Shown piece by piece: positions 37,205 through 50,914 of a stretch of 64,000 nucleotides of DNA. Origin of the DNA: Asaia sp. W19 (GTDB lineage: Bacteria; Pseudomonadota; Alphaproteobacteria; Acetobacterales; Acetobacteraceae); the NCBI RefSeq assembly GCF_003994335.1, contig NZ_PNQZ01000043.1:62001-126000 (forward strand), in the 5' to 3' direction. Each line of letters begins with the position of its first letter. The stretch's first letter is position 1. The position numbers and the translations under genes were made by a program. Under the pieces are notes generated by a model. The model searched no databases. It had not been told where the DNA came from and saw only the letters and a list, made by a program, of their open reading frames with translations.

Positions 37205-37954
37205 ATGCGCCAGATGATCATCGGCAACTGGAAGATGCATGGCCTGCGTGGCGATGGAATGACACTGGCCCATGAAATTGCCGCTGCCATCGGGCCTGCC
37301 TGCGCGCAGCGCGATGTGGTTCTGGCGCCGCCCTTCACCCTGACGCATTACCTTGCCCCCCTGCTGCGCGAACATGGGATCGGCTTGGGTGCACAGGACT
37401 GCCACGCTGAGGCAGAAGGGGCATATACCGGAGACATCTCAGCCGCAATGCTTGCCGATCTCGGGGTGAGTCACGTGATACTAGGGCATTCCGAGCGACG
37501 CGAGCATCATCATGAAACCAATGCCCGCATTCGCCACAAGGCTCAGCGCGCACGGGAATTTGGCCTGTGCCCGGTCATCTGTGTGGGAGAGAGTGCCCGG
37601 CAAAAGGAGGACGGTCAGGCGGAACCCTGGCTGACGGAGCAGATCACGCAAAGCCTCCCATCCGACTTCGAGGGCATCGTTGCCTATGAGCCGATCTGGG
37701 CAATTGGTACCGGCAGGGCAGCAACGCAGGAAGATATCGAATCCCGCATGGTGTTCTTGCATCGGGTACTGGCAGATCACCTCGAAACGGATGACAAAGC
37801 GACACGCGTCCTGTATGGCGGCTCAGTCAAGCCCGAAGATGCCGCGTCCATCCTCGCTGTTTCCGGCGTGGGAGGCGTGCTCGTCGGCGGAGCCAGCCTT
37901 TCTGCCGGGTCTTTTCTCGGCATCGCCCAGGCGGGTCTTTCGTCGACGTCCTGA
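37205..37954 (+). CDS. tpiA: Triosephosphate isomerase
   Basis: Interconverts dihydroxyacetone phosphate and glyceraldehyde 3-phosphate. The 249-residue TIM-barrel has the catalytic Lys in IGNWKMHG, His in VILGHSERR, Glu in AYEPIWAIGTG and the phosphate-binding YGGSVKPEDA and GGVLVGGASL. ATG 37205 is chosen, with GGAGAAAG 5-8 bases upstream, over the TTG one codon earlier. Divergent from ppiD and followed by secG after 34 bases. Confidence 0.95.
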   Translation: MRQMIIGNWKMHGLRGDGMTLAHEIAAAIGPACAQRDVVLAPPFTLTHYLAPLLREHGIGLGAQDCHAEAEGAYTGDISAAMLADLGVSHVILGHSERREHHHETNARIRHKAQRAREFGLCPVICVGESARQKEDGQAEPWLTEQITQSLPSDFEGIVAYEPIWAIGTGRAATQEDIESRMVFLHRVLADHLETDDKATRVLYGGSVKPEDAASILAVSGVGGVLVGGASLSAGSFLGIAQAGLSSTS

Positions 37955-37988
37955 CGGCATATCTATTGTGTTTACCTGAAAGCCGGAC

Positions 37989-40876
<2,888 letters not shown>

Positions 40877-40887
<11 letters not shown>

Positions 40888-41350
40888 GCGTCATCTCTAT
40901 TCGGTCGAAACCGAATGGAAGGGCAATCATGGCCATGGCACGCAGTCCTGGCATGTCTATGGCCGTAATCACGATATTACGGCCGAGGGCAAGCCGGTCA
41001 TCCATGGCTCTGCCGATCCCAGCTTCCATGGTGACCCGACGGGCTGGAATCCTGGCGAGCTGCTTCTTGCGTCGCTCAGCGCATGTCACAAACTCTGGTA
41101 TCTCGGGCTCTGTGCCGGAGCGGGGATCGTCGTCACCGCCTATCGGGACTCTGCCGAAGCCGTGATGATGGAGACCCCGCAGGGCGATGGGGCGTTCGAA
41201 AGTGCGCTCCTGAGGCCTGTGATCACGCTGGCGAGTGGCAGTTCGATCACCCGGGCGCAGGCCCTCCACGATCAGGCCCACGCGCACTGCTTCATCGCAC
41301 GTTCGGTCAATTTCCCGGTGATCTGCGAGCCCGTCTTTCAGATCGTGTAA
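40877..41350 (+). CDS. OsmC family peroxiredoxin-like protein
   Basis: A 157-residue OsmC/Ohr superfamily protein. These are thiol peroxidases for organic or other hydroperoxides. The two active-site cysteines are in [13 protein letters not shown] and [14 protein letters not shown], and the N-terminal part has the usual strand pattern ([12 protein letters not shown]). The start at 40877 overlaps the kdsA end by 11 bases; no strong ribosome binding site, so translation is probably coupled. The 3' end overlaps the convergent DUF3429 gene by 13 bases. Confidence 0.85.
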
Positions 41351-41826
41351 GGCTGCAGCGGCGCGCTCAGGCATGCCGCAAGGCACAGCACGACGACGGC
41401 CGTCAGCAAGGCGCGGAACGGAAAATACCCCGCAGGAAGCGCCCCCTTGCGATAGGCGGCACGTTCGGTCGCCAGGACCAGCAGGAAACCGATCATCTCC
41501 ATCAGGATGCCGCCCCGGGGCGCCCAGATCACACCTGCATAGATGGCGACCCATGCCCAGAGCGAGGGCAGCACACCGAAAAACAGGCGGCGGCGATTGA
41601 TGGCGCCAAGACCCTGTGCAGGCATGATGGCGGGTTGTTCGAGTGCCAGCCCCCAATGGACCGCCCCGAGAAAGGACAGGATGCAGCCGCCATAGGCCAG
41701 CATCGCCACGCCGATATGGGTGATCGGGCCAAGACTTCCCCAGAACAGGGCCGCCATGGCAAGGGTCACGAACGGCACCAATCCGCCGATACCGAGGAAA
41801 ATCACGAGCGGTGACAGGGGTCTCAC
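41338..41826 (-). CDS. DUF3429 integral membrane protein
   Basis: A 162-residue membrane protein of the DUF3429 family, function unknown. It has about five hydrophobic segments: LVIFLGIGGLVPFVTLAMAAL, IGVAMLAYGGCILSFLGAVHWGLAL (with the family motif LSFLGAVHWG), FGVLPSLWAWVAIYAGVIW, GILMEMIGFLLVLATE and ALLTAVVVLCLAACL. It starts with GTG. Convergent with the OsmC-like gene and divergent from eno with about 100 bases between. Confidence 0.78.
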   Translation of the reverse strand: MRPLSPLVIFLGIGGLVPFVTLAMAALFWGSLGPITHIGVAMLAYGGCILSFLGAVHWGLALEQPAIMPAQGLGAINRRRLFFGVLPSLWAWVAIYAGVIWAPRGGILMEMIGFLLVLATERAAYRKGALPAGYFPFRALLTAVVVLCLAACLSAPLQPYTI

Positions 41827-41889
41827 GGAATATCCATCCTCATTTCACATAACGCCAGTTGACAGCGCCGGTGTCTCGACGCCTTGTGA

Positions 41890-43206
<1,317 letters not shown>

Positions 43207-43214
43207 TTTGACGC

Positions 43215-43239
43215 AAGGGGGGCGTTTTTCGCTCCCTTT
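43215..43239 (+). terminator. Hairpin after eno
   Basis: AAGGGGGGCG and CGCTCCCTTT can form a 10-bp stem with two G-U pairs around a TTTTT loop, 9 bases after the eno stop. The downstream T content is modest, so confidence is limited. Confidence 0.4.
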
Positions 43240-43318
43240 CTCAAATGCGCGATTGTAAGCGGTGCCTGGCTGGGGCTAGGATCAGTTCCACCGGCCCGCT
43301 TGCCATCCTGGAGTTCCC

Positions 43319-43648
43319 GTGCAGATCGTTCGTGCTATCCGACGCGTCGTGCGTGCCGTCGTTCCCCCTGCCCTGTTTCTCGGGCTGACGGCCTATTTCG
43401 GGTGGAATGCCCTTCAGGGTGATCACGGACTCAAGGCGTATCACCAGCAGCTGAAGTTTATGGATCAGGCCCTTCAGGCTCAGAAAGACGCTAATGACGA
43501 GCAAGCGGTCTGGAAGCGTCGCATCGGCAGCCTGAATGAGCGTGCGCTCGACGCTGATATGCTGGACGAACGCTCGCGCGCCATGCTTAACCTCGCGCGA
43601 AATGGCGATACGGTCATCCCTTACGGCCCGCACGAGAAGCTTTACTGA
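43319..43648 (+). CDS. ftsB: FtsB/DivIC-like septum formation initiator
   Basis: A 109-residue single-pass membrane protein of the FtsB/DivIC family, part of the FtsQBL divisome subcomplex. After a short basic N terminus there is one membrane segment (VVPPALFLGLTAYFGWNAL) and then a periplasmic coiled coil (LKAYHQQLKFMDQALQAQKDANDEQAVWKRRIGSL), with the family ending LDERSRAMLNLARNGDTVIPY. The start is GTG with CTGGAG 7 bases before. Position after eno is where ftsB sits in most proteobacteria. Confidence 0.88.
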   Translation: MQIVRAIRRVVRAVVPPALFLGLTAYFGWNALQGDHGLKAYHQQLKFMDQALQAQKDANDEQAVWKRRIGSLNERALDADMLDERSRAMLNLARNGDTVIPYGPHEKLY

Positions 43649-43977
43649 GCTGCGGTTCACCGTTACCGAGACCGCCCCCGAGCCATCCGAAACTGAGCGC
43701 TTCGGCTCACCGGGTGCCGCAAGGTTAGGTGGCCCCCCCTCCTCCGCCCCTTCCCCCCGCGAATGGTCCAGATCGCCTGATCATCCGTCACAACACGCGC
43801 ATGAGGCCTGAGGCGAATACCAGCTCGGCACTTACACCAAGTTCACCGCACACTCGGGCTCTAGCCTGAGCTGAACGATTTTCCACCGAGCGCTGGGAGC
43901 GTCCTTCCGAGCCGTCCAGGCACAAAAAAGGCGGCTCCGAAGAGCCGCCTCAAATGCACCGTCAGCGAAAGCGGATC
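43649..43977. other. 329-bp intergenic region between ftsB and rpmG
   Basis: No gene is supported. Some short ORFs cross it but have no recognisable motifs. The right end contains the rpmG terminator. Confidence 0.5.
43924..43950 (-). terminator. Rho-independent terminator of rpmG
   Basis: Perfect 9-bp stem AGGCGGCTC/GAGCCGCCT with a 4-base loop (43929-43950), followed on the minus strand by six T. It lies 27 bases past the rpmG stop. Confidence 0.9.
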
Positions 43978-44145
43978 TTACTTGATCTTGGCTTCGCGGA
44001 ACGCGACATGCTTGCGAACGACGGGGTCGTACTTGCGCACTTCCATCTTGCCGGTCGCAGAGCGGGCGTTCTTCTTGGTGACGTAGAAATATCCGGTATC
44101 CGCGGTCGAAACGAGACGGATCTGGATGACGTTGGTCTTGGCCAT
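43978..44145 (-). CDS. rpmG: 50S ribosomal protein L33
   Basis: A 55-residue ribosomal protein read on the minus strand from ATG 44145. The translation begins [20 protein letters not shown], continues [20 protein letters not shown] and ends [14 protein letters not shown], matching L33 along its whole length. It lacks the CxxC zinc motifs, so it is the zinc-independent type. GAGGACCCC lies just upstream of the start and a strong terminator follows the stop, so it is a single-gene unit. Easily missed because of its size. Confidence 0.96.
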   Translation of the reverse strand: MAKTNVIQIRLVSTADTGYFYVTKKNARSATGKMEVRKYDPVVRKHVAFREAKIK

Positions 44146-44307
44146 GGGGTCCTCGCAAACTGATCTGTCGCTGCGCGCGACATGAACGGCAGCGTTTTCA
44201 AGCTGGGGCCTAAATGCGTGGATTACGCGCGCAGGTCAAGTGTTTCCGCCAGAACAGTGGATTAATTTTGATGTTCCGGGGAAAAAATCTTGAAGGGATC
44301 GAAGCAA

Positions 44308-44322
44308 GAACTTAAGAAGAAC
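44308..44322. promoter_or_regulatory. LexA (SOS) box in lexA promoter
   Basis: GAAC-N7-GAAC, the direct-repeat operator recognised by alphaproteobacterial LexA, lies 58-72 bases before the lexA start and directly next to an ATATAAAT -10-like stretch. LexA bound here would block its own promoter. The motif is exact. Confidence 0.8.
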
Positions 44323-44379
44323 ATATAAATTCCGGGCGGGTGACGTACCCTATGGCATACGCTCAGGAGAGAGGGACCC

Positions 44380-45105
44380 ATGCTCACACGCAAGCAACAC
44401 CAACTCCTGCTTTATATAGATGGCTATCTCAAGCGGACTGGTTTTTCCCCCTCTTTCGACGAAATGAAGGAAGCGCTTGAACTCCGCTCCAAATCCGGCA
44501 TCCATCGCCTCATCTCTGCTCTCGAAGAGCGCGGTTTTCTGCGGCGGCACCATCATCGTGCGCGGGCGCTCGAAATCGTGCGCCTTCCGGTCATGGATAC
44601 TGTTGTCCCCCCACCCCAGGCGCTGACTGAGCCCCAATCCGGAGCCACGGGTAGCTTTCCGCGCCTCGCCCATAGTCGCGACCGCGCCTTTCCCGCCTCA
44701 GTCGAGACCACGGCCACTTCCGTCGTAGGCGTGCCGCTTTTCGGTCGCATCGCTGCGGGCCTGCCCATCGAAGCTTTCAGGGACCAGGGGGAACAGATCG
44801 ACATCCCGGCAGCCCAGCTTGGTAATGGCCGCCATTATGCGCTTCACGTTTCCGGTGATTCGATGATCGAGGCAGGTATTCTCGACGGGGATACGGTGAT
44901 CATCCGACAGGCTGAAACGGCAGAGAACGGTCAGATCGTCGTGGCCCTCGTTGATGGGCAGGAGGTAACGCTCAAACGCTTGCGCCAGAAGGGCAAGTCG
45001 ATTGCGCTTGAACCGGCCAACCCGGCTTATGAAACGCAGATCTTTCCGCAAAACCGGGTCAGCATTCAGGGTGTCCTGATCGGACTCTACCGTCAGTATA
45101 CCTGA
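44380..45105 (+). CDS. lexA: LexA repressor
   Basis: SOS response repressor that cleaves itself when RecA is activated. The 241-residue protein has an N-terminal winged helix ([32 protein letters not shown], with [19 protein letters not shown] as the recognition region), a linker, the scissile Ala-Gly in GRIAAGLP, and the peptidase domain with Ser161 in [12 protein letters not shown] and Lys199 in EVTLKRLR. Length is typical of alphaproteobacterial LexA, longer than E. coli LexA because of the linker. AGGAGAGAG precedes the ATG. An SOS box upstream indicates autoregulation. Confidence 0.96.
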   Translation: MLTRKQHQLLLYIDGYLKRTGFSPSFDEMKEALELRSKSGIHRLISALEERGFLRRHHHRARALEIVRLPVMDTVVPPPQALTEPQSGATGSFPRLAHSRDRAFPASVETTATSVVGVPLFGRIAAGLPIEAFRDQGEQIDIPAAQLGNGRHYALHVSGDSMIEAGILDGDTVIIRQAETAENGQIVVALVDGQEVTLKRLRQKGKSIALEPANPAYETQIFPQNRVSIQGVLIGLYRQYT

Positions 45106-45124
45106 CGTCTCGTCGCGCCTGCCA

Positions 45125-46627
45125 TCACTCCGGGCTCCCTCTCTCCGCCACGGAGGCTCCGGAAGAGCCCGGTGACAGACAGGCCATAAGGGCTCCCAGC
45201 CTCAGGAATATCTCGGGATCAGCCATCTGCGTGACATTGAAACGCATATACGTCGTCGCTGAACCGGAGACACTGAATACGGCTCCTGGGGCGAGAACGA
45301 TGCCCTCCTCCAGCGCAAGCCGGGCCAGAGCAGACGCATCTCTCCCTTCTGGCAAACGACACCAGAGTGTGAAGCCCCCGCGTGGCAAGATTTCGGGCAC
45401 AATACCGATCGCTGCCAGGCGATTGGCACATTCTCGCCTCGCCCTGGCCAAGCGGCCGAAAAGGGTGTCTAGATGGCGGCGATAGGCCCCCCCGGTCAGA
45501 ACGTGGCGCACCACACTGGCAGCGACGGGACTTACCCCGGAAAAACCGGTCGCAATCTGCAAATCTCCGAGCGCCTCAATGATTTCCGGCTTTGCGGCGA
45601 TATAGCCGCAGCGCAATGAGGCAGAAAGTGTCTTTGAAAACGACCCGACACGGATCACCCGGGACAGGCCATCAAGTGAGCCTAGACTGGCCGTCCCCTG
45701 AGGCGCGAAGTCGCTGAAGATATCGTCTTCCACGATGGTCAGAGGATGATTTTGAGCCAGCGTCAGGATCCGGTGTGCGGCGTTCAGGCTCAGGCTCCCC
45801 CCGGTAGGGTTCTGTATGGCCGAGTTGGTCAGATAGAGCCTCGGGCTATGCTGCTCCAGGATTTGACCGAGGACAACGATATCCGGCCCCTCCGCCCCAT
45901 AGGGCACACCAACGACCCTGACACGATGGACATCCAGAAGAGCCCGGAAATTGAAGTAGCAGGGATCATCGACGATCACGCAATCGCCGGGCTTGAGCAT
46001 CACCCTGCATACGAGATCGACCGCCTGTGTGCCGGAGCCTGTCAGCAGGATCTGTTCTGATGGCACGAAGAACTGCATCTCGGCCCAGCGCCGCGATAAT
46101 ACCTCGCGCAGAGCCTGGTCCCCCATGGCGGGTCCGTAACCGGTCATTACAGGACCAACTTCCTTCGCAATGCTTCTCAGCGCCTGACTCAAGGCTGCAT
46201 TGGGCATCCAGGCTTCGGGCAACCAGCCGCAGCCTGGTTGCATGATCGCCGGATCGGCCTCCAAAGCCTGGCGCGACACCCAGAACGGGTCCATGGCATG
46301 ATAACGGCGAGGGCTGCACGGCCTGTCCTGCAATGCCGTTTCCCGTACATAATAGCCGGAACCCGGGCGGGCGGTGATCAGCCCCTCAGCGCCCAAACGC
46401 TCATAAACCTCGACGATGGTGGACGGTGAAACGCTGTTCCGCGCGGCAAGACCTCGGATCGACGGAAGTTTCTCTCCACGCGTCAGAGTGCCCGTTGTAA
46501 TGCGGCGGCGCAGGGTATCCACGATGTGCGCCGTAACCCCTGATTTTCTCATATCGATTTCGCAACTGTATGGCTCTGTCTGCCAAGCAGTTTGGTCAAA
46601 CCGTACGGAACTGTCCATGGTCTGCAT
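45125..46627 (-). CDS. MocR-type regulator (GntR DNA-binding domain fused to aminotransferase fold)
   Basis: A 500-residue transcriptional regulator. Near the N terminus is a GntR winged helix (RRRITTGTLTRGEKLPSIRGLAARNSVSPSTIVEVYERLGAEGLITARPGSGYYV), then a fold-type I aminotransferase domain with PNAALSQALRSI, TGSGTQAVDLVCRVML, VDDPCYFNF, TNSAIQNPTGGSL and the PLP lysine in RVGSFSKTLSASLRCGYI. MocR proteins sense PLP or amino compounds. ATG 46627, with GGAGAGG upstream, is preferred to TTG 46654. It is divergent from a DMT exporter with 42 bases between starts, so that exporter is its probable target. Confidence 0.9.
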   Translation of the reverse strand: MQTMDSSVRFDQTAWQTEPYSCEIDMRKSGVTAHIVDTLRRRITTGTLTRGEKLPSIRGLAARNSVSPSTIVEVYERLGAEGLITARPGSGYYVRETALQDRPCSPRRYHAMDPFWVSRQALEADPAIMQPGCGWLPEAWMPNAALSQALRSIAKEVGPVMTGYGPAMGDQALREVLSRRWAEMQFFVPSEQILLTGSGTQAVDLVCRVMLKPGDCVIVDDPCYFNFRALLDVHRVRVVGVPYGAEGPDIVVLGQILEQHSPRLYLTNSAIQNPTGGSLSLNAAHRILTLAQNHPLTIVEDDIFSDFAPQGTASLGSLDGLSRVIRVGSFSKTLSASLRCGYIAAKPEIIEALGDLQIATGFSGVSPVAASVVRHVLTGGAYRRHLDTLFGRLARARRECANRLAAIGIVPEILPRGGFTLWCRLPEGRDASALARLALEEGIVLAPGAVFSVSGSATTYMRFNVTQMADPEIFLRLGALMACLSPGSSGASVAERGSPE

Positions 46628-46669
46628 GCGGCCACCTCTCCATGATCTTCGCAATGATCTGGAGGTTTC

Positions 46670-47527
46670 ATGAAACAGGGTAGCGGCACGGTGAGTGGGT
46701 TGATCGGTATCGCGATATTCAGCGGCTCTCTGCCCGCTACGAGGCTCGCGGAGGCTGGCTTCCCTCCCCTGTTCCTGACAGCAGCGCGTGCGGTCATTGC
46801 CGCTCTGCTCGGGCTCGCGCTTTTACTCGCCCTGAGGCAGCCTCGCCCCGGTAGGGATGCGGTCATACCACTACTCAGCGTCGCTCTCGGGGTCGTCGTC
46901 GGCTATCCGCTGCTTTCGGCCTGCGCCCTTCAGCATATCGATGCCGTGCGTTCCGCAATGTGGACCGGTCTTCTTCCCTTGAGTACGGCCTTGTTTGCCG
47001 TGCTGCGCAAAGGGGAGCGGCCTTCACTGGCGTTCTGGCTCCTCTCGCTTGCCGGGGCCGGGGCTGTGACAGGCTATGCGCTGACACAGACCCATGGCGG
47101 CTCTCTACTCGGCGATGGCCTGATGCTCGCCGCGATCCTCGTCTGCGGGCTGGGCTATGCGGAGGGAGCGGCGCTCTCACGCAGCCTTGGGGGCTGGCAG
47201 GTCATTTCCTGGGCGCTCCTCCTGGCCCTCGTGCCCATGGGCATTCTCGCACTCTGTACCCATCCCCGTGCCTGGGGAGAGATTCCTCATTCCGCGTGGG
47301 GGGCGCTGGCCTATGTTGCCCTGTTCAGCATGATGCTGGGCTTCGTGTTCTGGTATCATGGACTGGCACAAGGCGGGATTGCCCGGATCGGCCAGTTGCA
47401 ATTACTGCAGCCTTTCGGTGGGCTGGCCCTCTCGGCGCTCATTCTTGGGGAGCGTATTCCTCCCCTCCTCGTTGGGGTCAGTCTGATCGTTCTGGGATGT
47501 GTCTTTGGCGCTCGACGCACAGCGTGA
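46670..47527 (+). CDS. EamA/DMT-family transporter
   Basis: A 285-residue inner membrane protein with about ten hydrophobic segments in two EamA repeats; the second repeat begins at about residue 140 (LLGDGLMLAAILVCGLGYAEGAALSRSLG) and contains LAYVALFSMMLGFVFWYHGLAQGGIARIGQLQLLQPFGGLALSALILGE, a typical EamA end. The family exports amino acids and metabolites. GGAGG lies 3 bases before the ATG. Divergent pairing with a MocR regulator suggests its expression responds to a PLP-linked or amino substrate; substrate not predictable. Confidence 0.87.
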   Translation: MKQGSGTVSGLIGIAIFSGSLPATRLAEAGFPPLFLTAARAVIAALLGLALLLALRQPRPGRDAVIPLLSVALGVVVGYPLLSACALQHIDAVRSAMWTGLLPLSTALFAVLRKGERPSLAFWLLSLAGAGAVTGYALTQTHGGSLLGDGLMLAAILVCGLGYAEGAALSRSLGGWQVISWALLLALVPMGILALCTHPRAWGEIPHSAWGALAYVALFSMMLGFVFWYHGLAQGGIARIGQLQLLQPFGGLALSALILGERIPPLLVGVSLIVLGCVFGARRTA

Positions 47528-47649
47528 GGATATTGCGGTGCCACGCTCATCGCCCTGCCCACGCGGCAGGAACAAGAGCGGGGTCGTTGAAGGAGCCGCC
47601 CCCCGAAGACGGCTTCAACCACCAGGGGGGAACCTGCTCTCCCGACCGC

Positions 47650-48231
47650 TCAGTGTCCGGCAGGTTTGTCCCCGGCAGGTTTGTCCTTGGTCACACGCAC
47701 CGTACCATCCGGCGCGATCAAGGTGCTGGTACCGTCACCATTTGGAATGACGATCGTTCCGCTGCGCGACGGCGAGATATATTTATGGGCATTATCTTCA
47801 ACAGACGACGAGAGAGACGGACGCTCGCCGGTGTGCACGCCATGAAGCACGGCGTCATGTTCGCCGATCGCAAGCGACTTGCCGTCATCGAGCTGAGGGC
47901 TCAGCGTTGCATCCACCCCGTGATCCTTGACCATCGAGCCGAAATAGCTGTGGGTATCTGAAAGTGCGTCGCGCAGCCCGTTCGGAGATGCCTCGACATC
48001 GCGCAATGTGGGCAGAGGCTGAGGGGCACCGGGCCAGATATTGCCGGATTCAGGCAGGAGCGGCATTGCCAGATAGGCATGCCCCTTTACCTTTTCCATG
48101 TTTTCGGAAGACCCTTCGGGCAGGTTCGGATTGGCCCCAGGAAGGGTAGCCGTGTCCGAGATCGACTTGCCAAGGCCTGAACAACCGCTCAAGAAAACCG
48201 GAATCGCTAAAAGAGCGGCCTTTCTCATCAT
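47650..48231 (-). CDS. Lipoprotein of unknown function
   Basis: A 193-residue predicted lipoprotein: signal segment RKAALLAIPVFL followed by the lipobox LSGC. The mature part is hydrophilic with no domain I recognise; it contains GHAYLAMPLLPESGNIWPGAPQPLPTLRDVE and, near the end, GTIVIPNGDGTSTLIAPDGTVRVTKDKPAG, a short beta-strand pattern seen in acetobacterial lipoproteins. The C terminus holds a duplicated pentapeptide (DKPAG twice). It lies downstream of pgsA on the same strand with an 80-base gap. Function unknown; real protein judged from lipobox and codon pattern. Confidence 0.7.
   Translation of the reverse strand: MMRKAALLAIPVFLSGCSGLGKSISDTATLPGANPNLPEGSSENMEKVKGHAYLAMPLLPESGNIWPGAPQPLPTLRDVEASPNGLRDALSDTHSYFGSMVKDHGVDATLSPQLDDGKSLAIGEHDAVLHGVHTGERPSLSSSVEDNAHKYISPSRSGTIVIPNGDGTSTLIAPDGTVRVTKDKPAGDKPAGH
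47657..47686. repeat. 15-bp exact tandem duplication
   Basis: CCGGCAGGTTTGTCC occurs twice head to tail inside the lipoprotein gene and encodes the repeated DKPAG near the C terminus. In-frame, so it changes only the tail length; a candidate site for slippage. Confidence 0.8.
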
Positions 48232-48313
48232 CTACTCCAAGGGATGTCTGATGGACTCTCTTAGTCGCTAGCCGCACTCAGCGCCAGATACAGAACATGT
48301 ATCGCGCGTAATA

Positions 48314-48919
48314 CTAGTGGCTCACCTTTGCAGATGACCCATTTCTATGCGCGCTCATCATGCGCGACAGCCCGGTTACCAGATAGCCCCAACCGCTCAG
48401 CACCGTTGGAATGACCGAGAACCAGAGAAGGAACGCGCCAAGCGTCGTGCAGGAAAAATCTCCAAGTCCGATCAGGCGGGGCATGGAATCTCCGGCAAGC
48501 AGGAAACCGATTGCCACCATCTGAATACCGGTCTTCCACTTCGCAAGACGCGTGGATGGCAGCGTAGCCCGCTGGCTCGCCATGAATTCACGTAGACCGC
48601 TGACCATGATCTCGCGCACGAGAATGACGATGGCAGCGAAGAGTGCTCCGTCGACCAGACGTCCATAACCGGCCAGCGCGAGCAGCAACGCCCCGACTAG
48701 CAGCTTGTCGGCGATCGGGTCCATCATGCGTCCGAGCTCGGATCCCTGCTTCCAGCGCCGCGCCAGCATGCCATCCAGATAGTCGGTGATGCAGGCCGCG
48801 ATATAGAGCAGACAGGCGATGCCATCCGTCAGCGGGCTTGCAAAGGCGATCAGCGCGATCAGCACAGGAATCGACGCAATGCGGAGCAGGGTCAGGATAT
48901 TGGGCAGATCTGTCAGCAT
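48314..48919 (-). CDS. pgsA: CDP-diacylglycerol-glycerol-3-phosphate 3-phosphatidyltransferase
   Basis: Makes phosphatidylglycerol phosphate, the committed step to phosphatidylglycerol and cardiolipin. The 201-residue membrane protein begins TDLPNILTLLRIASIPVLI and has the CDP-alcohol transferase signature DG-x2-AR-x8-G-x3-D-x3-D in DYLDGMLARRWKQGSELG and RMMDPIADK, followed by further membrane segments. ATG 48919 with AGGAACG upstream is the start; the ORF could extend to 48958. It follows uvrC on the same strand, a neighbourhood conserved in many proteobacteria. Confidence 0.93.
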   Translation of the reverse strand: MLTDLPNILTLLRIASIPVLIALIAFASPLTDGIACLLYIAACITDYLDGMLARRWKQGSELGRMMDPIADKLLVGALLLALAGYGRLVDGALFAAIVILVREIMVSGLREFMASQRATLPSTRLAKWKTGIQMVAIGFLLAGDSMPRLIGLGDFSCTTLGAFLLWFSVIPTVLSGWGYLVTGLSRMMSAHRNGSSAKVSH

Positions 48920-49018
48920 GAATCGTTCCTGAAGCCGCCGGTGGAGGCGCCGATGCACGGAAAGGAGGCGTGCGTCATGATAGGACGGTGTCGCCCCTCC
49001 TTCATAGCTTCTGTGACC

Positions 49019-50914
49019 TCATTGCGGATGAAAAAATGCATGAATCGTGCGGGCGATTTCGGAATTGATCCCCGACACAGAAGCGAGCTCCTCGATACTG
49101 GCCCCGCGAACGCCCCTGACCGAACCGAAACGAGTCAGCAACGCACGCTTACGCACTGCCCCGATACCCGGGACGCTGTCGAGCTCAGACGTCTTGATCG
49201 CCTTGCTGCGCCCCGCACGATGGGTCGTGATCGCAAAGCGATGCGCCTCGTCCCGCAATCTCTGCAGGTAATAGAGGACAGGGTCATTGGGCGGAAGCTG
49301 GAAGGGCGTCTTGCCCTCCTGGAAGAACCACTCGCGCCCCGCGTCACGGTCCGGCCCCTTCGCGATCGCGACGATCGGAATATCCCGCACGTTGAGCTCT
49401 TCAAGGACCGCACGCACAGCGTTGAACTGCCCCAACCCGCCATCGATCAGCAACAGGTCGGGCCAATCCTGCGGGCGTTCATCCGGTGCCTCCGGATCAC
49501 GTTTGCCGAAGCGACGCTCCATGACCTCACGCATCATGCCGAAATCATCGCCCGGTGTGACCGGCCCCTTGATGGCGAATTTGCGATAGGCCCGCTTGGT
49601 AAAGCCCTCCGGCCCGGCCACCACCATTACGCCATAGGCGTGTTGTCCCATGATGTGCGAGTTGTCGTAGGTCTCGATGCGCTGCGGCGGCGTATCAAGT
49701 CCAAAGACCGAGCAGACGCCATCCAGCAACTTACTCACCCCGGCGCTCTCCGCCAGACGCCGCTCCAGAGCCTCGCGCGCGTTCGTCTCGGCATGGCGCA
49801 CCACATCCTTGCGTTCACCTCTCTGCGGCTGGAGCAGCTCCACTTTCCTGCCACGCTTGAGGCTCAAGGCCTCAGAGACGAGATCGAGCTCGGCCGGATC
49901 GCTATTGAGCAGGATCTGGGGCGGCGGCGGCTTGTCGTCGTAAAATTGTAGCAGGAAAGCCGCGAGGATATCGCCTGCACCGTCATCCTCGGCATGCTCC
50001 GGGAAAAAGGCGCGATTGCCGTTATTGCGGCTGTTGCGAATGAAGAAGACCTGGATGCAGGTCTTCCCGGCTTGCTGCCAGAGCGCGATGATATCGGCGT
50101 CCCCAATCGATGCCGGGTTGATGATCCCTGATTCCTGCATACTGGAAAAGCCGCGTATACGGTCGCGTATCGCCGCAGCACGCTCGAATTCGAGCGCCTC
50201 AGACGCTTTTTCCATCTCCTCGACAAGGGTCTTGTACACATCCTGGCTCTTGCCCGAGAGGAATTGCTTGGTCTCGTCAACGAGCTCGGCATATTGCGCG
50301 GGCGTTACGCGATCCACGCAAGGCGCCGAGCAACGCCGGATCTGGAACAACAGGCAGGGCCGTGTGCGCGTGTTCAGAACGGAATCGCTGCATGAGCGCA
50401 GCAGGAAGCTGCGCTGAATCAGATTGAGCGTCTGGTTGACCGCCCAGGCCGAGGCGAATGGGCCCCAATAGGTGGCATCCTTGATCGGACGACCACGCTG
50501 TTTGGTGATCTGAGGGAAATCATGACCCTCTGTGAGCATGATCCAGGGATAGGATTTGTCATCACGCAACAGGATATTGAAGCGCGGCTTCATCTTCTTG
50601 ATGTAGTTCGCCTCGAGCAGAAGCGCTTCCGCCTCCGTTCGCGTCGTGACGATCTCCATCGAGTGGGTCAGCCCTACCATCCGCCGCAACCGCTCGGGCA
50701 ACTGGTTTAGACGCAGATAGGAAGAGACGCGCTTCTTCAGGCTCAGGGCCTTGCCGACATAGAGCACCTCCCCCTTGGCACCCAGCATCCGATAGACACC
50801 GGGAGAAAACGGGATGGTCTTGAGCGCCTCGCGGATCGCCTCCGGCCCTTCCTTGATGGAGGGGGAAGCGTCTGGTCCTGACTGCTCCTTTCCGTGCTGT
50901 ACCACCGTGTTCAC
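49019..50914 (-). CDS. uvrC: Excinuclease ABC subunit C
   Basis: Nuclease that makes both incisions in nucleotide excision repair with UvrA and UvrB. The 631-residue protein has an N-terminal GIY-YIG domain ([31 protein letters not shown]), a Cys-rich patch ([13 protein letters not shown]), a UvrB-binding UVR motif ([22 protein letters not shown]), an RNase H-like nuclease domain ([30 protein letters not shown]) and C-terminal helix-hairpin-helix repeats ([22 protein letters not shown]). Complete. No consensus SOS box lies in its upstream region; a DnaA-box sequence does. Confidence 0.95.
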   Translation of the reverse strand: MNTVVQHGKEQSGPDASPSIKEGPEAIREALKTIPFSPGVYRMLGAKGEVLYVGKALSLKKRVSSYLRLNQLPERLRRMVGLTHSMEIVTTRTEAEALLLEANYIKKMKPRFNILLRDDKSYPWIMLTEGHDFPQITKQRGRPIKDATYWGPFASAWAVNQTLNLIQRSFLLRSCSDSVLNTRTRPCLLFQIRRCSAPCVDRVTPAQYAELVDETKQFLSGKSQDVYKTLVEEMEKASEALEFERAAAIRDRIRGFSSMQESGIINPASIGDADIIALWQQAGKTCIQVFFIRNSRNNGNRAFFPEHAEDDGAGDILAAFLLQFYDDKPPPPQILLNSDPAELDLVSEALSLKRGRKVELLQPQRGERKDVVRHAETNAREALERRLAESAGVSKLLDGVCSVFGLDTPPQRIETYDNSHIMGQHAYGVMVVAGPEGFTKRAYRKFAIKGPVTPGDDFGMMREVMERRFGKRDPEAPDERPQDWPDLLLIDGGLGQFNAVRAVLEELNVRDIPIVAIAKGPDRDAGREWFFQEGKTPFQLPPNDPVLYYLQRLRDEAHRFAITTHRAGRSKAIKTSELDSVPGIGAVRKRALLTRFGSVRGVRGASIEELASVSGINSEIARTIHAFFHPQ

